Positions 17,123 through 26,712 are shown, counted from the stretch's first letter. The stretch: 64,000 bases of DNA from JBFELO01 sp041552055 (GCA_041552055.1 JBFELO010000007.1:1-64000), one strand, 5' to 3'. The notes: generated by a model not told the origin, from the letters alone. Program-made: numbers and translations.

Positions 17123-18187
17123 TCAGGGCTGGGTCACGGGGACGATCGCCTGATCAACGAGGTGGCGTGTGATCAGTTCTGCTGCCAACCGGTTTCCGGC
17201 GAGATTCCAGTGGGTGTCACGGGGCTTGTACAGACGGGCATCGCCTGCCGCCTCGCGGAACGGCGGGTACAGGTCGAGCACGTCGACCTCGAGCTCCGTG
17301 AGACGTCGGTAAAGCATGCGGTTTGGGCGCTCGAAGTCGGTGTTGTCACGCCGGAACCGCTTGAATGCGTCCATCAACGCTCGTTGCAGCGCAGGATCGA
17401 GCTGGATCTCCTCGGGAATCAGCACCACAGACAGTGCGATTCCCCGCCCTGCGCACACGCGCTCGATGTCCTGCAAGGACTCGACGGTCCGGTCGAGAAG
17501 CTCCGCGAACGGCTGCCAGTCCGTGCGAAAAACGACCGCCCGCCGCGCGACGAGCTTCAGAAACGTCTGTTGGCTGAATGTCGGGGAGTCGTCATCGTAC
17601 GGCCTCGATCCGTACACCTGTCCGGACTCGAGGCTGGGGCGCACCACGGTTGCGTAGCGCAGGAGCGACATCACGAACGATCGATCGACCGGGGTCCTGC
17701 GTCTCGTCATGGACCGAGACACGTCGAGGAAATCGTTGCCGACGAAGAACGACACGAGCACCAGATCGGGGTCGTAGGCCAACCCCTCCTTCAGGAGCAA
17801 CGAGAGCTGTTCGACTGGACCGGTGCGAGGGATTCCCATGTTGAGGACGTCCACCGGTGGGTGGTCGCGGTCGAGGGTCTCCTCCAGCAGCGTCAGGTAG
17901 TTGTGGGGGTAGGGCACGATGCCGAACGTGAACGAGTCCCCTAGAGCGACGATCCGGAAGCGGTCCCCTTTGTCGCGCTCGAAGGGGCGGTCGTTGAACC
18001 CGAGATCGTTGAGCGGGTGGCCGCGGAAGTTGGATCCGGGTTTGCCGCGGAACCTGTCGAAGGTCGCGTCGTAGAAGATGAATGTCGGGTGCACACGGTG
18101 GACGAGCCGAAGCACGATCTCTCCGAGCACGAAAGAGATCGCGAGGATGAGCAGAAAGCCGCTCACTCGGCGCAGATTGGATCTCAT
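17123..18187 (-). CDS. Membrane-anchored SGNH/GDSL-fold protein (AlgJ/AlgX-like)
   Basis: The product has 354 residues with one N-terminal membrane helix (VSGFLLILAISFVLGEIVL). The SGNH block I is VALGDSFTFG with the nucleophile Ser. FFVGNDFLD is near block III, and the C-terminal DTHWNLAGNRLAAE supplies the Asp-x-x-His dyad in the form seen in alginate O-acetylation proteins AlgJ/AlgX. This points to transfer or removal of acyl groups on an envelope polymer. No MBOAT partner is in the window. The ATG at 18187 precedes the membrane helix; the longer frame from 18334 is implausible. Confidence 0.75.
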   Translation of the reverse strand: MRSNLRRVSGFLLILAISFVLGEIVLRLVHRVHPTFIFYDATFDRFRGKPGSNFRGHPLNDLGFNDRPFERDKGDRFRIVALGDSFTFGIVPYPHNYLTLLEETLDRDHPPVDVLNMGIPRTGPVEQLSLLLKEGLAYDPDLVLVSFFVGNDFLDVSRSMTRRRTPVDRSFVMSLLRYATVVRPSLESGQVYGSRPYDDDSPTFSQQTFLKLVARRAVVFRTDWQPFAELLDRTVESLQDIERVCAGRGIALSVVLIPEEIQLDPALQRALMDAFKRFRRDNTDFERPNRMLYRRLTELEVDVLDLYPPFREAAGDARLYKPRDTHWNLAGNRLAAELITRHLVDQAIVPVTQP

Positions 18188-18308
18188 GGATGGTCGACCG
18201 ATGCTCAATGCGTACCCTTCTCTCGACGCCCCCTGCTCTCGGCCGAAGTCGATGAGCCGGCGTCTGCGCCGGATCGCGATTATAGCGGCGGGGGGAGCAC
18301 CCACATCG

Positions 18309-18314
18309 TATAAT
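18309..18314 (+). promoter_or_regulatory. -10 box of the DUF6599 gene, leaderless candidate
   Basis: A perfect TATAAT ends 6 nt before the ATG at 18321, and there is no ribosome site. I see no good -35, so an activator or an extended element may be needed. Confidence 0.5.
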
Positions 18315-18320
18315 CGAGCA

Positions 18321-19268
18321 ATGCTCAAGAACACCGATGCGTTGTTCGATGACGGTTCGTGGCTGCTGCTGCTGACGGTCGTGGCCGCCTTAGGTATAGC
18401 CGCCTGTCAGGGCAGCCGACCGAACGGCGACGCGCTGGGCAAGCTCCGGGGCGAGCTGCCCGACTCTGTTGCGGGTTGGACCGCCGAGGGTGAGGGCACG
18501 GTCTACGACACCGAATCGATCTACTCGTACATCGACGGCCACGCCGAGGTCTACCTGGCGTATGACATGCGTCGGTGTTTGGCGCGCAGGTACCGCGGCC
18601 CGGGAGCCGAGGTCGGCATCTCCGTCGATGTTTTCGAGATGTCGACGCCCGCAGACGCCTTCGGCGTGTTCACCCACGATCGGGACGGCGACCCGGTCGC
18701 GATCGGCATGGACGGCCTGTTTCGTTACGGGTGGCTGTCGTTCTGGAAGGGACCGTTCTTCGTGTCGGTGTACGCCGAGGAGGACAGCGAGGCATCCCGG
18801 GCGGCGGTGCTCGAATTGGGGAATGCGGTGGCCGGAGCGATTCAGTCGGCCGGCGAGCGCCCGTCGATCGTCCAGGCGTTGCCGACGAATGGTCTCGATC
18901 CAAGCTCGGTGCGTTTCCTGCACAGCCACCAGATCCTCAACAGCCATTTGTGGCTGAGCGATGACGACGTGTTCCAGCTGACTCGCGACACGCCGGCAGC
19001 GCTCGGGCGCTACCGGCGGGAAGGCGCTGCCGCGTATCTGCTCATCGTCGACTACCCGGACGCCAGCCGTCTCGACACGGCGAGGCGGACTTTCGCAGAG
19101 GAATTCCTGAACGGCTCGGCCGAGGCCGGCCCGGCCCGGCAGGACGACGACGGTTGGTTCGCGGTGGCGGTGGAAGGCAGGCGGCTGGCCGGGGTACTGG
19201 CGGCCGAGTCTCCAAACGTGGCCGCAGCGCTGTTGCAGGATGCAATCGAGGGGAGAAAGCATGACTGA
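18321..19268 (+). CDS. DUF6599-family lipoprotein
   Basis: The product has 315 residues: a signal with lipobox ending IAAC near residue 33, then a DUF6599-type domain starting YIDGHAEVYLAYDM. No activity is known for the family. The start follows the TATAAT box closely. The stop overlaps the next gene by 8 bp, giving a two-gene unit with the DUF362 protein. A longer frame from 18078 runs through the divergent gene and is rejected. Confidence 0.75.
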   Translation: MLKNTDALFDDGSWLLLLTVVAALGIAACQGSRPNGDALGKLRGELPDSVAGWTAEGEGTVYDTESIYSYIDGHAEVYLAYDMRRCLARRYRGPGAEVGISVDVFEMSTPADAFGVFTHDRDGDPVAIGMDGLFRYGWLSFWKGPFFVSVYAEEDSEASRAAVLELGNAVAGAIQSAGERPSIVQALPTNGLDPSSVRFLHSHQILNSHLWLSDDDVFQLTRDTPAALGRYRREGAAAYLLIVDYPDASRLDTARRTFAEEFLNGSAEAGPARQDDDGWFAVAVEGRRLAGVLAAESPNVAAALLQDAIEGRKHD

Positions 19269-20157
19269 TGATGTCGGAGGTTTGAGTCGTCGAGATCTGG
19301 TAAGAGTGGGTACGGGTTTCGCGGTGGCGAAGATGCTCGGGTTGCGTCCGGCCGCCGGCGAGGCGACCGGCCCAGGTGCGAGTCGGATCGTGTTGGTCCG
19401 TCGGATTGAAGCCCTCGACGACGAGGAGAAGCCGGTTCCCGATGTCCTCCACGACATGCTCAACGAGGCTGTCGAGGCGCTCTTCGACGTACAGTCCAGC
19501 GACGTCGCGTGGCGCGGACTGATCAATCCTGACGACGTCGTCGGGATCAAGAGCAATGTCTGGAGCCATCTGAGAACCCCCGTGGGGTTGGAGGAGGCGC
19601 TTCGGCGGGAGGTGCTCTCGGTCGGCGTCAAGCCGAGCGACGTGGCGGTGGACGATCGAGGGGTACGGGAAAACCCGGTGTTCGAGCGGGCAACGGCGTT
19701 GATCAACGTGCGGCCGATGCGGACTCACCACTGGTCGGGGCTCGGGACCTGTCTCAAGAACCTCATCATGTTCGTTCCGCGCCCCCCCGAGTACCACGAC
19801 GACGCGTGCGCTCCGCTCGGGGCCCTCTGGAAACTGCCCCAGGTGGAGGGCAAGATCCGCCTCAACATCCTCGTCATGCTGACGCCGCAGTTCCACGGCG
19901 TCGGACCGCACAGCTTCTCGCGGGAGTTCGTTTGGCCCTACTACGGGTTGATCGTCGGTACAGATCCGGTGGCGGTGGACGCGACCGGTGCGCGGATCAT
20001 CCAGGCCCGGAGGAACCTCTACTTCGGTGAGGAGCGCCCGATCAGCCCGCGGCCGCACCACATCGTCTACGCCGACACTCGGTACGGCCTCGGCAACAGT
20101 GATCCCGAGCGAATCGAGTTGATCCGGTTGGGCGCTACGGAGGGTTCTCTCATCTAG
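19261..20157 (+). CDS. Tat-exported DUF362-family protein
   Basis: The product has 298 residues. SRRDLVRVGTGFAVAK is a typical twin-arginine signal, so it is folded before export. The body matches DUF362: VVGIKSNVW near residue 95, INVRPMRTHHWSGLGTCLKN, and GTDPVAVDATGARI near the C-terminus. There is no ferredoxin domain, unlike some family members. The ATG lies inside the end of the DUF6599 gene, implying coupled translation. A sulfatase-like gene follows 17 bp later, so all three are probably one operon. Its role is unknown. Confidence 0.8.
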   Translation: MTDDVGGLSRRDLVRVGTGFAVAKMLGLRPAAGEATGPGASRIVLVRRIEALDDEEKPVPDVLHDMLNEAVEALFDVQSSDVAWRGLINPDDVVGIKSNVWSHLRTPVGLEEALRREVLSVGVKPSDVAVDDRGVRENPVFERATALINVRPMRTHHWSGLGTCLKNLIMFVPRPPEYHDDACAPLGALWKLPQVEGKIRLNILVMLTPQFHGVGPHSFSREFVWPYYGLIVGTDPVAVDATGARIIQARRNLYFGEERPISPRPHHIVYADTRYGLGNSDPERIELIRLGATEGSLI

Positions 20158-20174
20158 GTGGTACCATCGGCGCC

Positions 20175-22007
20175 GTGTTGGTGCCATCGGACCAATCCGC
20201 GAGACGCCCCTCCGGCGCTGGTCGTGGGGTACGGTTGCGACCGTTGCTGTTCGCCGCACTCGCGGCCACCGCGGCGATGGCGGGCGCCGGGTGCTCCCGA
20301 CCGGCCGCCGAGTGGGTCCTTTTCGACGATCCGCTCCTGAGGAACGCGAAGGCCGAGGAGGAGGGTGCGTTTGCGGTCGGGGAGTGCTCGTGCGCCGACG
20401 AGACCTACGCGGCCCTCAGTTGGCCGGAAGGGCAGGCATCCTTCGAGGCCGAGCTCGCCTGGGAGCGGTACCCGCAGCTGGTCATCTCGGGCTGTCTCGA
20501 GTGTTCTGACGGTGGGATGATCGGGCAGTACGGGCGAGTTCAGTGGGTCATTCACACCGAATCCGCCGACCACACCGGCGAGGTCTCGCCGGCTGCTGAT
20601 CAGGGGTGGTGGAGCCACACGAGCACGCTCGACGTCGGCCCCGGCACGGGGAGTCTGTCGATTCGGTCCGAAGTGCCGCGGGGGTGCGCGCTCTTCTTGC
20701 GGGAGATCCATGTTCGGTCCAGGGAGCGCCTGGAGGCCGCTCGACTGGCGCCGCCGCAGATCCTGCTGATCTCGGTGGACACCCTGCGCCACGATGCGGT
20801 TGGGACCGGATGGTCCTCAGTCGCGACGCCGCAACTCGATCGGTTCGCCCGCGAGGCGGAAGTCTGGCCGGTCCACTACGCCGGCGCGTCGTGGACCCTG
20901 GCGTCCCACGCCACGATGCTCACCGGGTATCCGTCATGGGTGCACATGGCCCACCGGGAGGACGCCGTCATCAACCCGTCCATTCCGACACTCGCGGAAC
21001 GGTTGTCAGCACACGGACTGGCGACCGGGGCGATGGTCTTCGACTGCGGGTGGCTGGCGCCTGAACGGGGGTTCGGGCGCGGCTTCGATGGATACCGGGT
21101 CGAGCGGTGGCGGGTCGAGCGCCAGGCGCGTGAGGTACTGCGCTGGATTCGGGACCACCGCGAGCGTCCGTTCTTCTTTTTCTTCCACACCTTCGAGCCC
21201 CACTCGGACTTCAACCGCCTCCCGTACGAGGCGCCCAGCATCAGCCGCGACACGGTTCGTGAGCTGTTCTCGGTCAATGAATACGGCTGTCGGCGGGGTC
21301 GCTGCGCCTCGATGATGCTGCGCGGCATCAACGAGGGGGTCGTTCCGGTCAAGCCGCACGACGCGACGATTCTGAGGTACCTCTACGGTGCGGGAGTGCG
21401 TCACACCGACGCCGCCCTCGGTGAGTTCTTCGACGCGCTGCGCGAGGCCGGCGTCTGGGACAATCTCGTCGTCATCGTGACCAGCGACCACGGTGAAGCG
21501 TTCCTCGAGCACGGGCGCGTGGGGCACAGCAGCCTGCACGAGGAGATCATCCGTGTGCCGCTGCTGATCAAGTGGGCCTACGGTGCGCGGGGCGGTGTGG
21601 AGAACCCGGTCCGGTCGTCGTCGATCGACCTGACGCCGACGCTGCTCGAGCTGTCCGGCGTTGATTATGCGGACCTCCCCGGCTCCCATCTCCACCGACT
21701 GGATCCGGGCCGCGCGGTCATGGCGGGTGACTACGCCAAGGCGGTGGTCGTCGGCGACGTCAAGGGGATCTTCGGGGGCCCGAGGAAGGTCAACGAGATG
21801 TACAACCTCGATCTCGACCCGGGGGAGACGGACAACCTCGTCCGGCGTGAGCATCGGCGGCGCAACCAGCTGATCAAACGGCTGTACCAGCTGGTGCAAC
21901 GCGATCGCCGGATCCTCGAGGAACACGGCGCGACGGCGGAGATCAACACGCTACAGCTGACGCCGGATCAGGAGGAACGCCTGCGAGCCCTGGGTTACCT
22001 TGAGTAG
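20175..22007 (+). CDS. Sulfatase-fold lipoprotein 3 (Thr at nucleophile position)
   Basis: The product has 610 residues read from a GTG; the lipobox is AGAGC. A Cys-rich N-terminal domain of about 160 residues (GECSCADE, SGCLECSDG) precedes the sulfatase-like domain (LLISVDTLRHDAVG). The active-site loop is ASWTLASHATMLTGYPSW, with Thr at the nucleophile position and Ala for the usual Pro. SDHGEAFLEHGRVGHS is the second metal site. It ends LRALGYLE. It is the third gene of the DUF6599-DUF362 unit and overlaps the convergent PLP gene by 13 bp. Confidence 0.85.
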   Translation: MLVPSDQSARRPSGAGRGVRLRPLLFAALAATAAMAGAGCSRPAAEWVLFDDPLLRNAKAEEEGAFAVGECSCADETYAALSWPEGQASFEAELAWERYPQLVISGCLECSDGGMIGQYGRVQWVIHTESADHTGEVSPAADQGWWSHTSTLDVGPGTGSLSIRSEVPRGCALFLREIHVRSRERLEAARLAPPQILLISVDTLRHDAVGTGWSSVATPQLDRFAREAEVWPVHYAGASWTLASHATMLTGYPSWVHMAHREDAVINPSIPTLAERLSAHGLATGAMVFDCGWLAPERGFGRGFDGYRVERWRVERQAREVLRWIRDHRERPFFFFFHTFEPHSDFNRLPYEAPSISRDTVRELFSVNEYGCRRGRCASMMLRGINEGVVPVKPHDATILRYLYGAGVRHTDAALGEFFDALREAGVWDNLVVIVTSDHGEAFLEHGRVGHSSLHEEIIRVPLLIKWAYGARGGVENPVRSSSIDLTPTLLELSGVDYADLPGSHLHRLDPGRAVMAGDYAKAVVVGDVKGIFGGPRKVNEMYNLDLDPGETDNLVRREHRRRNQLIKRLYQLVQRDRRILEEHGATAEINTLQLTPDQEERLRALGYLE

Positions 22008-23230
22008 CCAACCGTCGACGACTCGATCGCCCCCGTTGACTCAACGGCCTCCAGCGCCTGTGTGAAGTCGGCGATCAGGTCGTCGACGTCCTCGCATCCG
22101 ACCGAAACCCGCACCAGGCCGTCGCTGATGCCAGCGGCGAGTCTGTCCTCATGGCTCATCGCCGCGTGGGTCATGCTCGCGGGGTGCTGGATCAGGGTCT
22201 CGATGCCGCCGAGGGACACCGCGAGCGTCATCAGCCTGACATGGTCGAGCAGCCGCTGGCCGGCCTCGACCCCTCCCTTGATCTCGAACGACAGCAGCGC
22301 ACCGGGTCCGTCCATCTGGCGGACCGCCAGGCGGTGCTGGGGGTGGCTGGCGAGGCCGGGGTAGCGCACCCATTCGACGGCCGGATGCGCCTCGAGAAAC
22401 GATGCGACGCGCAGCGCGTTGTCCTGCGATGCGCGCACCCGCATTGAGAGTGTCTTCAGACCGCGCAGAACGAGCCATGCCTGGTGCGGGTCCATGCACG
22501 CACCCAGATAACGGTGGACGGATCGGATCTTCCGCACCAGACCATCGGTGCGCGGGACGATGACACCCGCGACGACGTCGGTGTGTCCGTTGAGGAACTT
22601 CGTCGCCGAGTGTATGACCAGGTCGGCGCCGTTGGCCAGCGGCCGTTGCAGCATCGGGGTCGCGAACGTGTTGTCGACCATCATGAGCGCACCGTGTGTG
22701 TGAGCGATCTCGGCGACCGACTGGAGATCGGTCAGCACGATCGTCGGGTTGGCCGGGGTTTCCACGAACACGAGTGACGTGTTGGGCCGGAGTGCCGCTC
22801 GAACCGCGTCGAGGTCCGAGGTGTCGACAAAGGTCGACTGCACCCCGAACCGGCTGAAGTCTCTTTCGAACACCACCCTGGAGGGACCGTAGACCGACGC
22901 CGTACCCACCACGTGATCTCCCGCCTGCAGCAGTGCGAATGCAACGGTGCACAACGCGGCCATGCCCGACGAGGTGGCGAGGGCCCCGGCACCGCCCTCG
23001 AGCGTCGCGACGGCCTCCTCGAACCGGGCGACGGTCGGGTTGCCTATCCTGGTGTAGATGAACCCGTCCTCCGTGCCGGCGAAGCGGTTGGCTCCCTGTT
23101 GGCTGCTGGAGAAGGCAAAGGTCGACGACTGAAAGATCGGCGCCACCACCGCGCCGGTGTGGGGATCCGGATGTTGACCGGCGTGGATTGTCTGTGTGGT
23201 TCGGCTGTATCGTTTCGCGTCGTCGGTCAT
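21995..23230 (-). CDS. Cys/Met-metabolism PLP enzyme (methionine gamma-lyase / O-acyl-homoserine sulfhydrylase type)
   Basis: The product has 411 residues. The PLP lysine sits in HSATKFLNGHTDVVAG. TSSGMAAL and VDNTFATPMLQRPL are family motifs, and the C-terminus has SLGGIETLIQHPASMTH. Members include cystathionine gamma-synthase, cystathionine lyase, methionine gamma-lyase and O-succinylhomoserine sulfhydrylase, which sequence reading alone cannot separate. The ATG at 23230 has a textbook AGGAGG 5 nt upstream. It is divergent from glgA. Confidence 0.88.
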   Translation of the reverse strand: MTDDAKRYSRTTQTIHAGQHPDPHTGAVVAPIFQSSTFAFSSSQQGANRFAGTEDGFIYTRIGNPTVARFEEAVATLEGGAGALATSSGMAALCTVAFALLQAGDHVVGTASVYGPSRVVFERDFSRFGVQSTFVDTSDLDAVRAALRPNTSLVFVETPANPTIVLTDLQSVAEIAHTHGALMMVDNTFATPMLQRPLANGADLVIHSATKFLNGHTDVVAGVIVPRTDGLVRKIRSVHRYLGACMDPHQAWLVLRGLKTLSMRVRASQDNALRVASFLEAHPAVEWVRYPGLASHPQHRLAVRQMDGPGALLSFEIKGGVEAGQRLLDHVRLMTLAVSLGGIETLIQHPASMTHAAMSHEDRLAAGISDGLVRVSVGCEDVDDLIADFTQALEAVESTGAIESSTVGYSR

Positions 23231-23431
23231 CGCGCCTCCTGCGTTCCGTAGTGTACTCCTTGCGCGCAAGTGTTTGGAGCGAGGAGAGTAGCATCGTTGA
23301 AAACATGAGCAACCGGTCTCCTGCGGCCAGCTCCTGGCGCGCGGACTCGGCGGGCAATGTTGGTTCGGGAAGCTGCTCACGCGGCAGAGCCGGATCGGCT
23401 ACTATCGGGCCGGCCGATCCTGGAGGAAGCA

Positions 23432-24934
23432 GTGTCGCAATCGAATCTGAGAATCCTCATGGTGACCAGCGAGGTCGATCCGTTCGCCAAGATCGGCGGC
23501 CTCGCGGACATGGTGGGTTCTTTGGCACGGCAGTTGGCATCCACCGGGGTCGACGTCCGCATCGTACTGCCGCGGTACTACGTCGTCGACATCGGCAAGC
23601 TGCGGCGGATCGACGAACCGCTCGGAGTGCCGGTCGGGGGAGGCGAGGAGTGGTGTGCGATCTACACCGCGCGCCTGCCTCGGTCGGAAGTCACGGTCTA
23701 CTTTCTCGACCACGAGGAGCTGTACGGCCGGGACGGTGTCTACGGCACGCGGATGGAGCCGAGCTTCGACGACAACCTGCGCCGGTTCACGGTGTTGTGT
23801 CGCGGCGCCCTGCAGCTCGCACGGCGGCTCGACTGGGTTCCCGATGTGATCCACTGTCACGACTGGCCTGGCGCTCTGGTGCCAGCCTACCTGGACACCC
23901 TCGAGGCCGAAGGCCCGTTCTCGCGGACCGCGAGTGTCTTCACGATCCACAACATGGGCTACCAGGGTGAGTTCCCGGTCGCGGAATTCTCATACACGGG
24001 GTTTGACCGGGATCAGTTCCGTTCGCTCGGATTCGAGCTCGACGGTCAGGTCAATCTGTTGCAGGCGGGCATCACCAACGCGGACATCCTCACCACGGTG
24101 TCGCCGACGTACGCAGCCGAGATCCAGACGCCCGAATTCGGACATGGGCTGGACAATCTGCTCCGTGCCCGCGCGTCGGATCCCGTCGGTGTCCTCAACG
24201 GCGCCGACTATGAAACGTGGAATCCGGAGACCGATCCCCACCTCGCCGTCAATTACTCCCACCGGAGCCTCGGTCGCAAGGCGAAGAACAAGGCGGTCCT
24301 TCAGGCGGAGATGGGCCTGCCGGAGGATCCAGGGGTGCCGCTGTACGGAATGGTGAGCCGCCTCGTGGAGCAGAAGGGGTTCGGTGCACTGTGCGGCCCC
24401 GATCACGGTCGGTTGTTCTCGATCTGCGACGATTTCGACCTCCAGTTCGTGATCTTGGGAACGGGCGAGGCGTGGTGCGAGGAGGAGCTGCGAACGCTGT
24501 CGGCCCGCCTTCCGAACCTCGCCGTCAAGCTCGATTTCGACAATCGGCTCGCCCACTCGATCATGGCGGGGAGCGACTTCTTCCCGATGCCCAGTCGTTA
24601 CGAACCGTGTGGGTTGAGCCAGATGTATGCCCTCCGATACGGGACCCTGCCCATCGTTCGGAGGACCGGCGGCCTCGCGGACACGGTCGACAACTACGAC
24701 CAGGCGACCGGGGACGGAACCGGTTTCGTGTTCGATGAACTGACGCCGTCCGCGATCTACGACACCGTCGGGTGGGCTCTGTGGACCTGGCACCATCGCG
24801 CCGAGCACCTGACGGCGATGCGCAAGCGGGCCATGAAGGCGAGGTTTTCGTGGGCCGACTCGGCGCAGCGGTACGTCGGGCTGTACCGGGAAGCTCTCGA
24901 GCGACGAACGCGTTCCGAGGCCGTCGAGCGTTAG
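23432..24934 (+). CDS. glgA: Glycogen/starch synthase (GT5)
   Basis: The product has 500 residues from a GTG preceded by GGAGGAAGCA. It contains the ADP-glucose loop KIGGLADMVGSL near residue 20, HCHDWPGALVP, FTIHNMGYQG, VLNGADYETWNPETDPHL, and the C-terminal EPCGLSQMYALRYGTLPIV plus TGGLADTV with the conserved Glu. It elongates alpha-1,4-glucan from ADP-glucose. No other glycogen gene is nearby. The stop overlaps the convergent IPTL-CTERM gene by 4 bp. Confidence 0.92.
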   Translation: MSQSNLRILMVTSEVDPFAKIGGLADMVGSLARQLASTGVDVRIVLPRYYVVDIGKLRRIDEPLGVPVGGGEEWCAIYTARLPRSEVTVYFLDHEELYGRDGVYGTRMEPSFDDNLRRFTVLCRGALQLARRLDWVPDVIHCHDWPGALVPAYLDTLEAEGPFSRTASVFTIHNMGYQGEFPVAEFSYTGFDRDQFRSLGFELDGQVNLLQAGITNADILTTVSPTYAAEIQTPEFGHGLDNLLRARASDPVGVLNGADYETWNPETDPHLAVNYSHRSLGRKAKNKAVLQAEMGLPEDPGVPLYGMVSRLVEQKGFGALCGPDHGRLFSICDDFDLQFVILGTGEAWCEEELRTLSARLPNLAVKLDFDNRLAHSIMAGSDFFPMPSRYEPCGLSQMYALRYGTLPIVRRTGGLADTVDNYDQATGDGTGFVFDELTPSAIYDTVGWALWTWHHRAEHLTAMRKRAMKARFSWADSAQRYVGLYREALERRTRSEAVER

Positions 24935-25926
24935 CCGTACCTCCGCCAGATCAAGAACAGCCCCGCCGCCAGCAAGACCATCACGAATGCGGCCAGCCCG
25001 GTTCCGCCGAGCGTCGGGATCGCGACTTCGATCGGCTCGGGTGCCGCGAACCCCTCGACCACGAGCACGACGTCGGTAGCCGCACCAAAGGTGGAAAAGA
25101 GGAAGTCACCGGTGAGCGGGTCGGTCACCGCGCCTTCTGCCCCGTCGAGACCGGTGATGAAATCCGCTCGTGTCGCCACGACGGGATCGCCACTGCCGTT
25201 GACCTCATACGCCGCGACGTTGTTGGCGGACCACTCTGACACCAGTACGCTCGGGACGGGGAAATCCGGCGATCCGGTCGGCACGTAGATGAATCCTTCC
25301 GGCCCACCGGGGAGTGTCGTGCGGAGATCAGCCGCCGTGATGTCGTAGGTCCCGGTCCCGTCCGGGGAGAACGTCAGGTCGTACCACTGGCCGCCCGACC
25401 AGCTGCAGATCTTGAGGCTGCCGGCGCCGGGCTGTCCAGGCGGCACGAATGTCAAAGCGCCCGGGCCACCGCCTGTCACGCCGAGAGGATCGAGATCGAC
25501 GATCTTGTCGGCGTCCGTGCTGCCCCATTCCACCTGTCCGATCTCGTTGACCGGCCAGCGGGCCAGAAACAGCACGTCGTCGGGACCCCAGTCGACACCA
25601 CCGTCGTTGTATGCACCATCGCAGTAGAAGGTCGCGGTCCCGGAGAACCCGATCACGTGGTTTTCAGCGTCCCGCACCACACCGATCGAGTAGATCTCTC
25701 CGGCCGCGGTGTTGGCGGCGCCGCCGATCAGCAGGGTGTTCGGATCGCCCAGGAGGAACGTGAGGCCGCCGTACGGCGTCGGGAGTCCTGGGACGGGCCC
25801 GAGGTTGTTCAGCGTGTAGTTGACGTCGAAGGGCGGTTGGATCGTTTGTGTGTCGGCGGGAGCAGCCACCAGGGCGACAGCCGCCACCAATGCCGACGTG
25901 AGTCCCCGGACTCCGGATCGGTTCAT
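24931..25926 (-). CDS. Secreted protein with IPTL-CTERM sorting signal
   Basis: The product has 331 residues: a signal peptide, about 270 residues of Gly/Asp-rich beta-sheet sequence with propeller-like repeats, then a C-terminal VAIPTLGGTGLAAF followed by a hydrophobic helix and WRRYG. That tripartite tail is the IPTL-CTERM signal, recognised by exosortase-like enzymes in didermal bacteria. A processed surface or extracellular protein is inferred; its ligand is unknown. No exosortase is in the window. Confidence 0.8.
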   Translation of the reverse strand: MNRSGVRGLTSALVAAVALVAAPADTQTIQPPFDVNYTLNNLGPVPGLPTPYGGLTFLLGDPNTLLIGGAANTAAGEIYSIGVVRDAENHVIGFSGTATFYCDGAYNDGGVDWGPDDVLFLARWPVNEIGQVEWGSTDADKIVDLDPLGVTGGGPGALTFVPPGQPGAGSLKICSWSGGQWYDLTFSPDGTGTYDITAADLRTTLPGGPEGFIYVPTGSPDFPVPSVLVSEWSANNVAAYEVNGSGDPVVATRADFITGLDGAEGAVTDPLTGDFLFSTFGAATDVVLVVEGFAAPEPIEVAIPTLGGTGLAAFVMVLLAAGLFLIWRRYG

Positions 25927-26117
25927 CAGGACCTACTCCTGATTGCCACGACCGAACTCGGCGGCTGCCGCGAGGACACACCGCCGTGATCCGTCTTGGT
26001 GATCTCGTCTTTCATGGTTCTCCTGAGAAATGTACGACCTCGAGCGACGATCGTCAATCGCTGGCGCCAATCTTCGCGGCGTCACGGCGGTGGATGGTAT
26101 CGAGTAGAATTGGCCCG

Positions 26118-26609
26118 ATGGATCGTAGGTGGGCCGCCCGTCTCATCGTCGTCGCTGTGGTGGTGGCCCTCGGCCTGGTGATTCGGTCCTACTTTTCGCC
26201 CGCCAATGTGGTGAAGCGATCACTGCTCGCGGCCATCGAGTCGTTCGAGCAGGAGCAGATGCTTGGTGCGATGCACCCGGTGTCGCGCAGGTACAGCGAT
26301 CGCTGGGGAATGAGCTATGAGGCCGTCGCGGCTCACCTGCGTGGCATCATGGAGAGCTTCGATGCGCTCGAGGTCGACCTCGATCCGCCCGACGTCACGG
26401 TCGAGGGCGACGAAGCCCTCGTCCGCATGCGGTTCGTCGTGTCGGGGCATGCCGGCGGGAACAGCGGATACGTGCTCGGCAGCCGCGCCGAGCCGTGCAC
26501 GGCAAGCCAGCGGTGGCGCAAGGAACCGCAGGGCTGGCGAATCGTCACCACCGAGGAGCTCGACATCCCGGAGCTGCGCGACGAGCTGGCCGAGATGGAA
26601 TCCAGGTAG
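26118..26609 (+). CDS. Small membrane-anchored protein, possible NTF2-like fold
   Basis: The product has 163 residues: one N-terminal membrane helix (RLIVVAVVVALGLVI), then a 120-residue domain with a helix-rich start (RSLLAAIESFEQEQML) and alternating strands ending RWRKEPQGWRIVTTEEL. That pattern suggests an NTF2/SnoaL-like fold, but no signature residues are visible. A TAGAAT box ends 7 nt before the ATG and there is no ribosome site, so it may be leaderless. The longer frame from 25986 is rejected. Confidence 0.6.
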   Translation: MDRRWAARLIVVAVVVALGLVIRSYFSPANVVKRSLLAAIESFEQEQMLGAMHPVSRRYSDRWGMSYEAVAAHLRGIMESFDALEVDLDPPDVTVEGDEALVRMRFVVSGHAGGNSGYVLGSRAEPCTASQRWRKEPQGWRIVTTEELDIPELRDELAEMESR

Positions 26610-26691
26610 CTCGCCCAGGAGTGACGCGCACGGCAGCCGATGTCTGGTACTTCCCCCGTCTCGGTGAGAATTGTCGGGTGGGTGGGGGATC

Positions 26692-26712
26692 AAGCATCCA
26701 GCATCCAGCATC
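26692..26712. repeat. Heptanucleotide tandem array (GATGCTG on minus strand, 3 units)
   Basis: On the minus strand it reads GATGCTG, GATGCTG, GATGCTT, then GATCCCCCACCC. This is the same arrangement as at 2435 and 11202. It sits between two convergent genes. Confidence 0.85.

Noticed and set aside
13364..22007. Calling the three genes true formylglycine sulfatases
   Set aside because: The Cys/Ser required for formylglycine is replaced by Thr in all three; only the fold is supported.
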